NCBI RefSeq assembly: GCF_900465055.1
Contig: NZ_LS483250.1
Span: 2,666,001-2,730,000, forward strand
Length of the DNA stretch: 64,000 nt
Source of the DNA: Moritella yayanosii
GTDB taxonomy: Bacteria; Pseudomonadota; Gammaproteobacteria; Enterobacterales; Moritellaceae
Direction of reading: 5' to 3'
In this document: piece by piece, positions 24,921 to 34,105 of the stretch
Layout: each line of letters starts with the position of its first letter
How positions within the stretch are numbered: the stretch's first letter is position 1
The notes under the pieces: generated by a model
Databases searched by the model: none
Told to the model about the DNA's origin: nothing
What the model saw: only the letters and a program-made list of their open reading frames with translations
Position numbers and translations under genes: made by a program

Positions 24921-25155
24921 AAAGTTTTTGACTAATTGCCTAAGCAATTAAGTCGGCTCAATGAATTCTGTACTTCAACAATAAAACCGAAATTCTATTG
25001 TTTATAAAACTACCATCTTTCGATTTAAGTTTATGTTCACAATTACATTGATATAATATTTGGTCATTATATCTCTGCAAGTGCTCACACAGATTGCTTG
25101 AATAAATTGTTAAAGAGCATTGACATCAACGCTTTGCGTCTCAGTCAGGCTGCGT
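24921..25155 (-). promoter_or_regulatory. 16S leader of operon B with boxA
   Basis: Leader between promoter and 16S, nearly identical to operon A. boxA is complete at 25107-25119 (TGCTCTTTAACAA on the minus strand). Differences from operon A cluster between boxA and the promoter. Confidence 0.7.
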
Positions 25156-25183
25156 ATTATACGCAAACCAATTTCGAAGTCAA
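25156..25183 (-). promoter_or_regulatory. rRNA operon B proximal promoter
   Basis: Minus strand TTGACT, 16-bp spacer and TATAAT followed by ACGCAGCC, matching the operon A element almost base for base. Confidence 0.85.
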
Positions 25184-25278
25184 GCACATATTTGCACTTT
25201 ATTCTAGGAGGTTAAAAAGTAACTTTCGATACTAATGAACACCCTACTTAGCGGCTGTTGCCGTGTCAGTGAGGTCGC

Positions 25279-25306
25279 ATTATAGAGAGATGACTGATGA
25301 TGACAA
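25279..25306 (-). promoter_or_regulatory. rRNA operon B distal promoter
   Basis: Minus strand TTGTCA, 16-bp spacer and TATAAT, then GCGACCTCACTGACACGGC. A 65-codon + strand frame that starts at 25263 overlaps this promoter and is not considered a gene. Confidence 0.75.
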
Positions 25307-25590
25307 GTCTTTTTTATATAAAAAACAAAAGACATTATTAATCACAACTTACCACCAGGTTATACACAGACTAAGCATTTATATTTCAATGATGTTAATA
25401 TTTTTGTTTGTATTTCATACATTTTTTGACAAAATAAGACACAGCTATGATTTTTTGTAGCTTTTTATTGATACATTGAGACTGATTGTCGCTCTTCTAT
25501 ATATTAGTTACTATTAGGGACAAGAGTAACAATTGATACTTTATTCTTTCATATTAATCACTTACGTGTTTTCAGGGGTTCTTTAAAACG
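25307..25590. other. intergenic region between operon B promoters and the RRM gene
   Basis: An AT-rich stretch between divergently transcribed units. The right part (about 25490-25590) would be the promoter and a fairly long leader of the RRM gene. No hairpin strong enough to call was seen. Confidence 0.4.
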
Positions 25591-26046
25591 ATGAGCTTTT
25601 CAACTTTATCCAATGCTACTCGAGCATCCGTTATTTCAGTAGCTATTGCTGTAATTGGTTTTGCAGCGCTTTCCTTTATAGGAAATGCAATAGCAGCACC
25701 GATTGCGTTTGCTATTGGTGCAATTATTACTGGTATTACAATTAAATTAACAACACCTTCATCTTCAAGCAGCGCAGCTGTAGAAACAACGACATTATAT
25801 GTAGGGAACTTACCTTACCGAGCAAATGAAACATCAGTACGTACATTGTTTGCAGAACATGGCCAGGTATTATCCGTTCGCTTAATGAAAGACAAGCATA
25901 CCGGTAAACGTCGTGGTTTTGGTTTTGTCGAAATGCCAGAGGCTGACGCGAAAGAAGCAATTCAATCGCTTAATGATGTTGAATATCAACAACGGACATT
26001 AAAAGTACGTGAAGCAAATGAGCGCACTCTTCATCCGACAGAGTAA
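25591..26046 (+). CDS. RRM-type RNA-binding protein with hydrophobic N terminus
   Basis: A 151-residue protein in two parts. Residues about 14-55 form two hydrophobic segments (VAIAVIGFAALSFI and APIAFAIGAIITGI) predicted to cross the membrane as a hairpin. Residues about 66-145 are an RNA recognition motif with RNP2 TLYVGNLPY and RNP1 RRGFGFVEM, including both aromatic RNA-stacking positions. A Ser/Thr linker joins them. Bacterial RRM proteins of this kind are often cold-induced, which would suit a cold-water organism, but nothing in the sequence proves it. It would place an RNA-binding domain at the inner face of the membrane. The function of this subfamily is unknown to me. Confidence 0.8.
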   Translation: MSFSTLSNATRASVISVAIAVIGFAALSFIGNAIAAPIAFAIGAIITGITIKLTTPSSSSSAAVETTTLYVGNLPYRANETSVRTLFAEHGQVLSVRLMKDKHTGKRRGFGFVEMPEADAKEAIQSLNDVEYQQRTLKVREANERTLHPTE

Positions 26047-26060
26047 TTTACTTCATTAGA

Positions 26061-26855
26061 TTATACGTTTATATATAAAGGCTGACTTAACCCTATGCCA
26101 TTAAATAGGAGAGTCAGTTTTTTTTGTGCCTGTATTTTGGTACAAAAAGATTGGCCTATATTACATGTATCCAGAATCGTATTTTTCTCGCCTAATATAT
26201 CCTTCACACGCAGTGCTATCGCCATACCAGAATCGATAAATTGAATGTGTTCACCAAGGCTTGCTTCTAATTCGGTAACGAGCAAAGGAAAATGTGTACA
26301 ACCGAGTACGACCACGTCAGGACTAGTCTGTGGGTCAGTCCATTTTGATACCACATTATTGATTGCGTCTAAGTCGACCGGATAACCATATAGTTTATTC
26401 TCAGCTTGCAACACAAGGCTTGTCGTCCCGATCATGTCTATCTCACAATCTTGAGCATGCTCATTAACCAGCCATTGGGTATATTCGCGTGATACGGTGC
26501 CAGGGGTGGCAAGCAACCCTATTTTTTTCTTTTTACTTTGTAATGCAGCGGGCTTAATTGCAGGAACAACCCCAACAAAAGGAATAGAGAAACGCTTACG
26601 TAATGCAGGTAATACTAATGTACTCGCAGAGTTACAGGCGATAACCACGAGATCAGGGCGATGAGTTTCGTACATGTAACCGATTAGCTGACAAACACGT
26701 TCTATAAGAAATGCTGGTTCAAGTTCACCGTAAGGGAAATATTTGTTATCAAACAGATAAAGGTAGTCCGCGTTTGGCAATTGTTCTTTGATTGCTTTAT
26801 ATATAGATATGCCACCTACACCAGAATCAAAAATCAATATCTTACTCATGTACAA
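26061..26855 (-). CDS. murI: glutamate racemase
   Basis: A 264-residue cytoplasmic enzyme that makes D-glutamate for peptidoglycan. Both catalytic cysteines are present, in VVIACNSASTL (preceded by the DSGVGGISI substrate loop at the N terminus) and in VVLGCTHFPLL. The second methionine (26849, MSKILIFDSG) is where most family members begin; neither candidate has a clear ribosome-binding site. It follows btuB on the same strand as in E. coli, but a hairpin between the two genes may reduce readthrough from the B12-regulated promoter. Confidence 0.94.
   Translation of the reverse strand: MYMSKILIFDSGVGGISIYKAIKEQLPNADYLYLFDNKYFPYGELEPAFLIERVCQLIGYMYETHRPDLVVIACNSASTLVLPALRKRFSIPFVGVVPAIKPAALQSKKKKIGLLATPGTVSREYTQWLVNEHAQDCEIDMIGTTSLVLQAENKLYGYPVDLDAINNVVSKWTDPQTSPDVVVLGCTHFPLLVTELEASLGEHIQFIDSGMAIALRVKDILGEKNTILDTCNIGQSFCTKIQAQKKLTLLFNGIGLSQPLYINV
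26082..26125 (+). terminator. intrinsic terminator of the RRM gene, overlapping the murI 3' end
   Basis: CTGACT pairs with AGTCAG across a 24-base loop and is followed by eight T on the + strand. It lies inside the last codons of murI on the opposite strand, so the two convergent genes share this DNA. The short stem and long loop make it moderate. Confidence 0.55.
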
Positions 26856-26922
26856 ACCATTGGATCATTATAAAAGCCATATGATAGTCAAGCGCGGGAT
26901 AAATTGGAATAGATAGATATAA

Positions 26923-26947
26923 AGAAGCCAGCATATAGCTGGCTTCT
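26923..26947 (-). terminator. hairpin terminator between btuB and murI
   Basis: A 10-bp perfect stem AGAAGCCAGC/GCTGGCTTCT with a 5-base loop. The minus strand continues TTTATATC, a weak T tract, so termination may be partial. Confidence 0.6.
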
Positions 26948-26976
26948 CGATTATCACTTTAACGTTTAATTACAAC

Positions 26977-28836
26977 TTAAAACTCATAAGTGGCGTTAAT
27001 GTAGTAACCACGTTCTGGAGCTGGGTAACCCTGCGCAGTCGCATATTCTTTATCGAATAAATTATCAATCCGAGCACTTACTTTAAATGCTTCAGTAACT
27101 AAGTAGGCCGCTGAAATATCCCAAAGGCTGTAACCAGCCACTGTTTTTACAAAATTATCTACATAATCATCTCTTTCACCTTGATATAAGTAACGTAGAG
27201 ACAAATCAACATCGCCTAGTTGAACAATACCTTGCCATTTAACCTTATATTTAGCACGACGTAATAAAGTCTCACCTTTGGCATCTTTAGGATCTAAGTA
27301 TTCCAACACAGCTTGGTGCTCAACAATACCTGTTGTGGTATTCATTTCTAGTTCAATACCTTGTAAGGTGCTTTCACCATCAGTATTCACCGATTGATAT
27401 GTTTGGCAATAAGGGGTTCCTTGTACAAGACAAATAGAATCGATTAGGTTTTCGACTTTATTGCGATAAGCGATTATCTTCCAATCAATCGCAGCAGTGA
27501 ACCCTTTTACCCCAATTTCTACAGATTCACCCGTTTCAGGTTTCAGGTCTAAATTACCGACAGTTGAGCCATTCTCTGCATATAAGTCGTACATAGAAGG
27601 TGCTTTAAATGACGTACCAACTGAAGCTATCACGCTGTAATTCTCAACAAACGCCCAACCAGTAGCTAAGCCCCAAGTTGTATTTCCACCAAATGCTTCA
27701 TTATCATCGTAACGAATCGAGCCATCCATAGTGACAGACGATAGTTCATATACTGCCGTTGTAAAGAAGCCAGTATTATAGCGAGAAGCTACACCCTCAA
27801 CTTTCGCGCCATCATCTTCAACTTGATCATCACGCCAATCTAAACCTGCGTTTAATAATAATGAATCCGATAGCGCAAACGAATTGATAAAGCTTACATT
27901 ATGCTGTTTAGTGAACAGTGTACTATTGGCATCTTTATAATCATCACCAGCTTCATATTGATATGATTTATTTTCACCAAATGAATAAGTTAACGAACCA
28001 AAATAGTTATCACGACGATACTTAACACCAGTCATAACAGATGTTGTTTCTAACCACTGCTCTTTTTGGAACCTAGTCGTATAAGACGAATCGTATTCAC
28101 TAGTGCTCTGTGAATATCGAGTATGAATAAAAGCATTTAGTTGTGACGATAATTGATAGTCAGCGCCTAATAAAACATTTCTATTTTCAGACCCATGCTT
28201 ATCACCATCATTTAGGCCAGTAATAGGCTTAGAGTTATAACCCTCTGCATCATCATAACCGAGCCCAAAATTCACGTGTAGCTTGTCAGTCAAGTCTGTT
28301 GATAAGAACAAATCGACTTCATAGTATTTATCAGAGCCGATTCCCGCGGAAATTTGTTTAATACTGGCACCCTGTTGACCACGAGTGATAATATTAATTA
28401 CACCACCAATCGCCTCTGAACCATAAATAGCGCCTCGAGGTCCACGAATAATTTCAATTGTTTCAATCTGACTAACTGGAATTTTACTGAAATCAACGCC
28501 AGAGGTGATACTAGACGGTAAACGAACACCATCAATCAATACTAAAACATGGTCTGACTCAGATCCGCGCATGAAAACAGAGGCTTTACTTCCGCGACCA
28601 CCATTTTGGCCAATATCGATACCTGGAACCATTCTTAGGATCTCAGGAACTGACTTTGCCATACTTAATTCAATATCATCACGGGTAATAACAGTAATAG
28701 GTGCAAGCACATCAGAAATGGCTTGTTCAACACGGTTTGCAGTCACAACGGTGACTTTTTCATTATTTATAATAGATGGATCTTGGGCAAGAGCAGCGAA
28801 CGGTATAAGCGCAGCTACTAAGAGTTTTTTAGACAT
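26977..28836 (-). CDS. btuB: TonB-dependent vitamin B12 outer-membrane receptor
   Basis: A 619-residue TonB-dependent transporter. Signal peptide MSKKLLVAALIPFAALAQ, TonB box region KVTVVTANR, plug domain (VPEILRMVPGIDI, then IEIIRGPRGAIYGSEAIGGV), then a 22-strand barrel ending in the C-terminal YYINATYEF with terminal Phe. It imports cobalamin across the outer membrane. The assignment rests on the cobalamin riboswitch upstream and on the trmA-btuB-murI neighbourhood shared with E. coli. Expression should fall when B12 is plentiful. The periplasmic and inner-membrane partners (BtuFCD, TonB) are not in the window. Confidence 0.93.
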   Translation of the reverse strand: MSKKLLVAALIPFAALAQDPSIINNEKVTVVTANRVEQAISDVLAPITVITRDDIELSMAKSVPEILRMVPGIDIGQNGGRGSKASVFMRGSESDHVLVLIDGVRLPSSITSGVDFSKIPVSQIETIEIIRGPRGAIYGSEAIGGVINIITRGQQGASIKQISAGIGSDKYYEVDLFLSTDLTDKLHVNFGLGYDDAEGYNSKPITGLNDGDKHGSENRNVLLGADYQLSSQLNAFIHTRYSQSTSEYDSSYTTRFQKEQWLETTSVMTGVKYRRDNYFGSLTYSFGENKSYQYEAGDDYKDANSTLFTKQHNVSFINSFALSDSLLLNAGLDWRDDQVEDDGAKVEGVASRYNTGFFTTAVYELSSVTMDGSIRYDDNEAFGGNTTWGLATGWAFVENYSVIASVGTSFKAPSMYDLYAENGSTVGNLDLKPETGESVEIGVKGFTAAIDWKIIAYRNKVENLIDSICLVQGTPYCQTYQSVNTDGESTLQGIELEMNTTTGIVEHQAVLEYLDPKDAKGETLLRRAKYKVKWQGIVQLGDVDLSLRYLYQGERDDYVDNFVKTVAGYSLWDISAAYLVTEAFKVSARIDNLFDKEYATAQGYPAPERGYYINATYEF

Positions 28837-28861
28837 TGTAAATTTTTCCTATTTACGCGTA

Positions 28862-28890
28862 GAAAAATAAGCTGAATCATTCAGCTAAAT
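28862..28890 (-). terminator. riboswitch-controlled terminator in the btuB leader
   Basis: AGCTGAA and TTCAGCT form a 7-bp stem with a 3-base loop, followed on the minus strand by TATTTTTC. It lies between the cobalamin aptamer and the btuB start, where a B12-dependent terminator would act. Confidence 0.65.
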
Positions 28891-28924
28891 TGAGTATTTA
28901 TTATTTTATTAATTACTCAGGTTC

Positions 28925-29045
28925 TATATTGGAGACCGGCCTTAAGTGCTAAGCACTATTACCGTTGCGCGACAGGTTCAGATTCTCACTGAATTCCTCC
29001 AATAAATCATGTTTCCAGCGAAGAGATAAAGCTCTAGACTTGATA
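28925..29045 (-). promoter_or_regulatory. cobalamin riboswitch upstream of btuB
   Basis: On the minus strand the leader contains ATTGGAGGAATTCAGTGAGAA, then AATCTGAACCTGTCGCGCAA and CGGTAAT, then GGCCGGTCTCCAAT. These match the conserved pieces of the cobalamin (B12-box) aptamer, including the CGCAAC core. ATTGGAG and CTCCAAT pair to close the central domain. Exact ends are approximate. It is followed by a terminator hairpin and then btuB. Confidence 0.85.
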
Positions 29046-29251
29046 AGCAGCGGAATTATAGAGTTATGCTAAATAAATGTATATTGATAATGCTGTTATT
29101 CTTAATCAAGGTTTCATAACGTCGAAGATTCCTTCTTTCAACTTGCTCTAAAAGGGCGACCCGGATTAGTCAGTAAAATGTACTGGACAAACAATATTTG
29201 GGTCTTACAATCCCTACTCTTTTGTTTAGTATCTAACTACGGTGAGCCCAC

Positions 29252-30349
29252 ATGATCGAAATGCATCCCGATAACTATCAATCACAGCTTGACGACAAAG
29301 CAGCTCGTCAGCGTGAAATATTTAAGAAATTCTCACCACCGGAACTCGAAGTTTTTGATTCCCCAGCTGAAAACTATCGTTTACGTGCGGAATTTCGTGT
29401 TTGGCATAATGGCGACGATCTTTATTACATTATGTTTGATAAAGAAACTAAGCAAAAAATTAAAATCGACTATTTCTTGCCTGGTAGTAAATTGATTAAC
29501 GAGATAATGCCGGTACTGCTCGTAGAGCTAAAGAAATCGAAGTTATTGCGTTTAAAACTTTTCCAAGTCGATTTTTTATCCACACTAAGCGGTGAACTGT
29601 TAGTCAGCTTACTCTACCATCGACAATTAAGTGATGAATGGATCACTGAAGCAAAAGCATTAAAAGAAAAACTAAGCGAACACTTCAACATCGACATTAT
29701 TGGCCGAGCTAGAAAACAAAAAGTCGTTCTGGATCGTGAGTTCGTGGTGGAAGAACTTAACGTAGCGGGTAAAAAGTTAAAATACAAACAAGTTGAAAAT
29801 AGCTTCACACAACCAAATGGTATCGTGAATCAAAAAATGTTGGAGTGGTCGTTAGACGTGACTAAAAATTGTAACGGTGATTTACTGGAGCTGTATTGTG
29901 GTAATGGTAACTTCTCAATCGCACTTGCGCCAAACTTCGATAAAGTATTAGCCACCGAAATATCTAAATCATCGGTGCAATCAGCACAATACAATATTGC
30001 TGCAAATGGCTTAGATAATTTAACTATTTTACGCTTATCAGCTGAAGAGTTTACTATTGCAATTAATGGTGAGCGTGAGTTCAATCGCCTTAAAGCTGCA
30101 AACGTTGATTTAACAACGTTCAATTGCAACACTATCTTTGTCGATCCACCACGTGCAGGTCTGGATGCTGACACAGTTAAAATGGTGCAGGGATACGACA
30201 ATATCGTTTATATCTCTTGTAGCCCAGAGACATTAAGTGACAATCTAGAGGCATTGAGCCAAACGCATAACATTGAACGTTTTGCATTGTTTGATCAATT
30301 CCCGTATACCCACCATGTTGAATCAGGTGTTTACTTAGTAAAAAAGTAG
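29252..30349 (+). CDS. trmA: tRNA (uracil-5-)-methyltransferase
   Basis: The 365-residue enzyme methylates U54 of tRNAs to ribothymidine using S-adenosylmethionine, and methylates one site in tmRNA in E. coli. The SAM-binding motif is [15 protein letters not shown], the (F/V)DPPRAG motif is present as [10 protein letters not shown], and the catalytic Cys is in [10 protein letters not shown]. The C terminus HHVESGVYL contains the general-base Glu. Length matches the E. coli enzyme. It is divergent from btuB and convergent with yijD, as in enterics. Confidence 0.96.
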   Translation: MIEMHPDNYQSQLDDKAARQREIFKKFSPPELEVFDSPAENYRLRAEFRVWHNGDDLYYIMFDKETKQKIKIDYFLPGSKLINEIMPVLLVELKKSKLLRLKLFQVDFLSTLSGELLVSLLYHRQLSDEWITEAKALKEKLSEHFNIDIIGRARKQKVVLDREFVVEELNVAGKKLKYKQVENSFTQPNGIVNQKMLEWSLDVTKNCNGDLLELYCGNGNFSIALAPNFDKVLATEISKSSVQSAQYNIAANGLDNLTILRLSAEEFTIAINGEREFNRLKAANVDLTTFNCNTIFVDPPRAGLDADTVKMVQGYDNIVYISCSPETLSDNLEALSQTHNIERFALFDQFPYTHHVESGVYLVKK

Positions 30350-30394
30350 ATACTTAAGCACGTTAGCTAAAAGTATTAATTTAGTCCGAATAGG

Positions 30395-30455
30395 AAAAAC
30401 CCCGTTAACAACGATGCTTTATCTAAGAATAAACAGTGTTGATAACGGGGTTTTT
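30395..30455. terminator. bidirectional terminator between trmA and yijD
   Basis: AAAAACCCCGTTA pairs perfectly with TAACGGGGTTTTT (13 bp), with part of the long loop (AACA/TGTT-type pairs) extending the structure. The A and T runs on either side serve both the + and the - strand transcripts. Confidence 0.85.
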
Positions 30456-30467
30456 ATAACTTTGAAA

Positions 30468-30830
30468 TTACGCTTGTGCTTTACGATCAAATACACCAAC
30501 CGTCTTGGCAACCCAAACAGACAAACCAAGTACCAACATTAAAGGTAAAAAGTTACTGCCCAGTTCTGGATACTCCATACGTACAAACGTGGTATATGTA
30601 AGCACGCCTATCACCAACAAACCTAACGATGATTTACTTATATGACTCTCAATTGCGCTCGTCATGTAAACTTGATACCAATTATAAGCCACCAGCACTA
30701 ATGCAATAAGAGGAAAAATACTGAAGGCAACCTCACTTGTCGTCAACGTTGCAAACGTTGCGTTACCGCATAAACCAGCTAAAAAAGAAAAATATAATGG
30801 TTTATAACCTGCTTGATTATTTGTCGTCAT
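30468..30830 (-). CDS. yijD: YijD family inner-membrane protein (DUF1422)
   Basis: A 120-residue protein with about four transmembrane helices, starting at YKPLYFSFLAGLCGNATFAT and ending in a short cytoplasmic tail. It resembles E. coli YijD in length and hydrophobic pattern and sits downstream of fabR with a 22-base gap, the same pair as in E. coli. Function unknown; the linkage to fabR hints at a membrane-related role. Confidence 0.85.
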   Translation of the reverse strand: MTTNNQAGYKPLYFSFLAGLCGNATFATLTTSEVAFSIFPLIALVLVAYNWYQVYMTSAIESHISKSSLGLLVIGVLTYTTFVRMEYPELGSNFLPLMLVLGLSVWVAKTVGVFDRKAQA

Positions 30831-30852
30831 TTAGCTACCTCGATGTTAGAGT

Positions 30853-31473
30853 TTACAGCGTAATACCTCTTGTCATTTTTAATACCGCTGCGCCTTTTGC
30901 AATCATTCTCAACTGCATTATAGTACGCTCGGACAATGCCTGACGTTCTTCGTTCGATAAATCGAGCGCTTCTGCACCCGCATTAAAAACAATTGTGACC
31001 ATTGCCTCAGATTGGATCGTCGCTTCATCTCGGCTTAATTTTGTTGAGCGCTCAACATAATCAGTCAGTTCGTGACTAAAATGACGTAATTCTCTCGATA
31101 CTGCGGCTCGAAAGGCAGCGGAAGTACCAGAACGTTCACGTAATAATACTCGGAAAATATTTGGATTCTGTTCAACAAACTCCATAAATGTTTCTACCGA
31201 TGTTTTGATCACGCTGCCACCGGTTTCGATACGTTGTCGCGCTTGACGCATCAGCTGTCTTAATGTCAGACCGCCTTCATCAACCATGGTTAACCCTAAT
31301 TCTTCCATATCGCAAAAATGACGATAAAAAGACGTAGGCGCGATCCCGGCCTCACGTGCGACTTCACGTAAGCTCAAATTTGAATAACTGCGTTCTGCTG
31401 TCACTAATCGAAATGACGCATTGATCAGCGAACGGCGGGTTCTTTCTTTTTGCTGGGCTCTAATTCCGGTCAT
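30853..31473 (-). CDS. fabR: TetR-family repressor of unsaturated fatty acid synthesis FabR
   Basis: A 206-residue TetR-type regulator. The N-terminal helix-turn-helix is visible in [22 protein letters not shown]. The C-terminal ligand domain includes [21 protein letters not shown], a FabR-specific stretch. FabR represses fabA and fabB when unsaturated acyl chains are abundant; neither target is in this window. In a cold-adapted bacterium it would matter for membrane fluidity, which is inference. It is cotranscribed with yijD. Confidence 0.93.
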   Translation of the reverse strand: MTGIRAQQKERTRRSLINASFRLVTAERSYSNLSLREVAREAGIAPTSFYRHFCDMEELGLTMVDEGGLTLRQLMRQARQRIETGGSVIKTSVETFMEFVEQNPNIFRVLLRERSGTSAAFRAAVSRELRHFSHELTDYVERSTKLSRDEATIQSEAMVTIVFNAGAEALDLSNEERQALSERTIMQLRMIAKGAAVLKMTRGITL

Positions 31474-31801
31474 AATTTAAAAGTCATTTATTAAGAAGTT
31501 GTTAACACTGATATTATAATACTACTTTCGACAGTGTCAGTAACTAACTTATTACTTCGCCCACCTAACACATCAAAAATAAACAATAACCAAACACAAC
31601 AAAAACAAGTGTACATAAATGGTTACACTCACCATATTTAGTATCATAAGTGCACAAAAACCTAGTTATACAGCGTAAACCCCGCATAGAACTAAATAGT
31701 AAGCTGTACAATTTGACTTGATCGCGTTAAAACAGCATATTAACCGTAAATATTTCGTTACAAATTTAACTTATCGTAAACAAATGTTTACACGGAGCGT
31801 T
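31474..31801. other. fabR-transporter divergent intergenic region
   Basis: About 330 AT-rich bases between divergent genes. An imperfect inverted pair (AACACTG near 31504 and CAGTGTCAG near 31532) flanks a TATAAT-like sequence and could be an operator, but I cannot assign the regulator. No gene or RNA is visible. Confidence 0.35.
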
Positions 31802-33175
31802 ATGTCGACCATCAGCACAACAATAGAGTCACCTAAGCGCGGTCAGTTTAGTTCGAAATTTGGTTTCATCATGGCAGCAGCTGGGTCAGCTGTTGGTGTA
31901 GGTAATATTTGGGGATTCCCAACTCAAGCAGCCAGTAACGGCGGCGGTGCTTTTTTACTGGTGTATCTTGTACTGATCTTTATGCTTGGTTATCCAATGC
32001 TAATTGCAGAGTTAATGATCGGTCGTCACGGACAAACAAATCCAGCGAATGCCTTAAGTAAACTTGCCAAGACCAAAAGTGTGAAGCTAATTGGTATTAC
32101 AATTGGTCTTGCAGCGATTGTTACCTCTGCACTTATTTTCTCTTTCTATGGTATTTTATCGGGTTGGTTTATCAGTAACACACTGGCACCGATTGCTGAA
32201 ATGATGGGGGCGACAACAACAGCAAGCTGGTTAGTTGATATGTCACTATCACGTAACGTAGTATTTACTGTGATATTCGCCATTCTCACGATCTTAGTGA
32301 TCCAACAAGGTGTGCAAGACGGTATCGAAAAATGGTCGAAACGTTTAATGCCACTTCTGTTTTTAATGCTGATTGCAGCAATGCTTTATATTGTCACTCA
32401 ACCTGGCGCAGAATTAGGACTACGGGCATTACTTATCCCAGATTTTAGCCGCATTATGGATCGTGACGTACTGATTGCGGCACTCGGTCAAACATTTTTC
32501 TCACTATCATTAGGCAGTGGTTGCATGATGGTATACGGCTCTTACTTAAACAAAAAAGAAAATATTGCTAAATTAGCCGCGCAAGTAACCTTGATGGATA
32601 CCGCTGTCGCATTTGTTGCCGGTATGGTGGTCCTTCCGGCAATGTATGTCGCTGCGCATAATGGGGTTGAGATCTTCGCAGCTGACGGCAGCCTACTGAG
32701 TTCAGATACCCTCGTATTTACGGTATTACCGGCATTATTTGCAACGATGGGCGCAGCACAATACCCAGTATCCGTCCTATTCTTTGCGTTGTTATTTGTG
32801 GCAGCATTAACGTCGGCAATTGGTATGATGGAGTCACCCACTAGCTACCTTACAGAGCGTACGTCAATGACGCGCAAGAAAGCAGCCTGTATCGTCGGTA
32901 CTATCGTCACAAGCCTAAGCTTAGTGATTGTCTTTAACTTCTCAACACTGTTTGGTTTTGTTATTACGCTAACAACACAATACGCACAACCACTTATTAG
33001 TTTAGGTGTAGCGGTCTTCGCAGGTTGGGTTTGGAGTCGTAAAGGCCTAATGGCAGAAATCAGAGAGCAAGAAGGTGTCACAGAGCACTCTCTCTTCTGG
33101 AAGATCTGGCCTGTGTACGTGAAGTTTGTTTGCCCAGTATTAGTACTCATCCTGGTATTCACATCATTCCAATAG
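31802..33175 (+). CDS. sodium-dependent transporter, neurotransmitter:sodium symporter family
   Basis: A 457-residue LeuT-fold secondary transporter with about eleven to twelve helices. The first helix carries GSAVGVGNIWGFP, the unwound Na+/substrate-binding segment typical of the family, followed by SNGGGAF. These bacterial carriers take up amino acids with sodium; the substrate here is unknown. An in-frame ATG-like start exists further upstream (31718), but the ATG at 31802 is preceded by ACGGAGCG and gives the normal short cytoplasmic N terminus. It is divergent from fabR, with a terminator after it. Confidence 0.88.
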   Translation: MSTISTTIESPKRGQFSSKFGFIMAAAGSAVGVGNIWGFPTQAASNGGGAFLLVYLVLIFMLGYPMLIAELMIGRHGQTNPANALSKLAKTKSVKLIGITIGLAAIVTSALIFSFYGILSGWFISNTLAPIAEMMGATTTASWLVDMSLSRNVVFTVIFAILTILVIQQGVQDGIEKWSKRLMPLLFLMLIAAMLYIVTQPGAELGLRALLIPDFSRIMDRDVLIAALGQTFFSLSLGSGCMMVYGSYLNKKENIAKLAAQVTLMDTAVAFVAGMVVLPAMYVAAHNGVEIFAADGSLLSSDTLVFTVLPALFATMGAAQYPVSVLFFALLFVAALTSAIGMMESPTSYLTERTSMTRKKAACIVGTIVTSLSLVIVFNFSTLFGFVITLTTQYAQPLISLGVAVFAGWVWSRKGLMAEIREQEGVTEHSLFWKIWPVYVKFVCPVLVLILVFTSFQ

Positions 33176-33200
33176 ATTAGCAAACCGTTCAATGAATAAT

Positions 33201-33229
33201 AAAAGGGTCAGCAATATGCTGACCTTTTC
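33201..33229. terminator. bidirectional terminator between the symporter gene and cysQ
   Basis: AAAAGG(G)TCAGCA pairs with TGCTGACCTTTT, with one bulged G and a 4-base loop, between two convergent genes. A and T runs flank the stem on both strands. Confidence 0.85.
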
Positions 33230-33254
33230 TATATTTGCTATAAAATTAATTTAT

Positions 33255-34061
33255 TTAGCCCGTTAAGATCTCAGACCATGTCAAATTACGGTCTCCGAGT
33301 ACAATAAAGTCTGGATTCTTTAAAGTATCACGCTGATTATAAGACAGTGGGTTTAAATTCAAATCAAGAATAGCACCGCCGGCTTCTGCGACGATACATT
33401 GTGTACCCGCAGTATCCCACTCACCAGTAATACCGAAGCGTATATAACAATCCGCTTTACCTTCTGCAACCAAGCAGCCTTTTAAACTCGCAGAACCCAG
33501 AGACTGTAATGCTAAGTCAATATCATCCGCGACCAGTTTACGGATATTAGCAGGGTTCTGAACACGGCTCACAACGACATTTAAATTCGTTAAAGGTTGT
33601 GGGCAGGTATGACTGAATATCTGAACTTCACCTTCTGATGTTTCTTTGTATGCGCCCTCACCATCCACAGCCCAATATAAAAAATCATCTTTAGGCGCAT
33701 AAATCATCCCTAATACAGGTTTGTTCTTATGTACTAAAGCTATAATCGTTGCAAAATCACCACTTCGAGAGATAAACTCTTGGGTGCCATCTAGCGGGTC
33801 TAATAACCAATAAGTATCCCAAGATTGACGCTCAGCGGTTGCTATATCACAGTCTTCTTCAGACAAGATCGGAATATCCGGAGTCAGCAGCGCGAGTTGT
33901 TTTAATAAGTATTTATGAGCCGCTATATCAGCACTGGTGACTGGGGTATGATCGAGTTTAATTTCTTGTTCAAACTCGCCCGACTGATAAATATCATAAA
34001 TAACTGCACCTGTGGCGCGGGCAATTTTTTTTAACTCTGGAATTAAGGTCATTATTTGCAT
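33255..34061 (-). CDS. cysQ: 3'(2'),5'-bisphosphate nucleotidase CysQ
   Basis: A 268-residue member of the inositol monophosphatase-like, Mg2+-dependent, lithium-sensitive phosphatases. It hydrolyses 3'-phosphoadenosine 5'-phosphate left over from sulfate assimilation. Metal-binding motifs are ILSEEDCDI, WLLDPLDGTQEF and GEWDTAGTQCIVAEAGG. AGGA lies nine bases before the ATG at 34061, so this start is preferred over the Met three codons later. It follows nudE in the same direction, a pairing common in gammaproteobacteria. Confidence 0.94.
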   Translation of the reverse strand: MQIMTLIPELKKIARATGAVIYDIYQSGEFEQEIKLDHTPVTSADIAAHKYLLKQLALLTPDIPILSEEDCDIATAERQSWDTYWLLDPLDGTQEFISRSGDFATIIALVHKNKPVLGMIYAPKDDFLYWAVDGEGAYKETSEGEVQIFSHTCPQPLTNLNVVVSRVQNPANIRKLVADDIDLALQSLGSASLKGCLVAEGKADCYIRFGITGEWDTAGTQCIVAEAGGAILDLNLNPLSYNQRDTLKNPDFIVLGDRNLTWSEILTG

Positions 34062-34105
34062 ATCGCATTTCCTACTTTATTCTCGCCATCGTTAATGATT
34101 TAGTA

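Larger units (their letters stand above)
28837..29251. other. btuB-trmA divergent intergenic region
   Basis: About 415 bases. The btuB side holds the cobalamin riboswitch and its terminator. The remaining 29046-29251 must contain both divergent promoters; I see no further gene or RNA. Confidence 0.5.

Noticed and set aside
25263-25460. 65-codon + strand frame starting GTG at 25263
   Set aside because: Its start overlaps the distal promoter of rRNA operon B, it has no ribosome-binding site, and the shared upstream sequence of operon A does not keep the frame.
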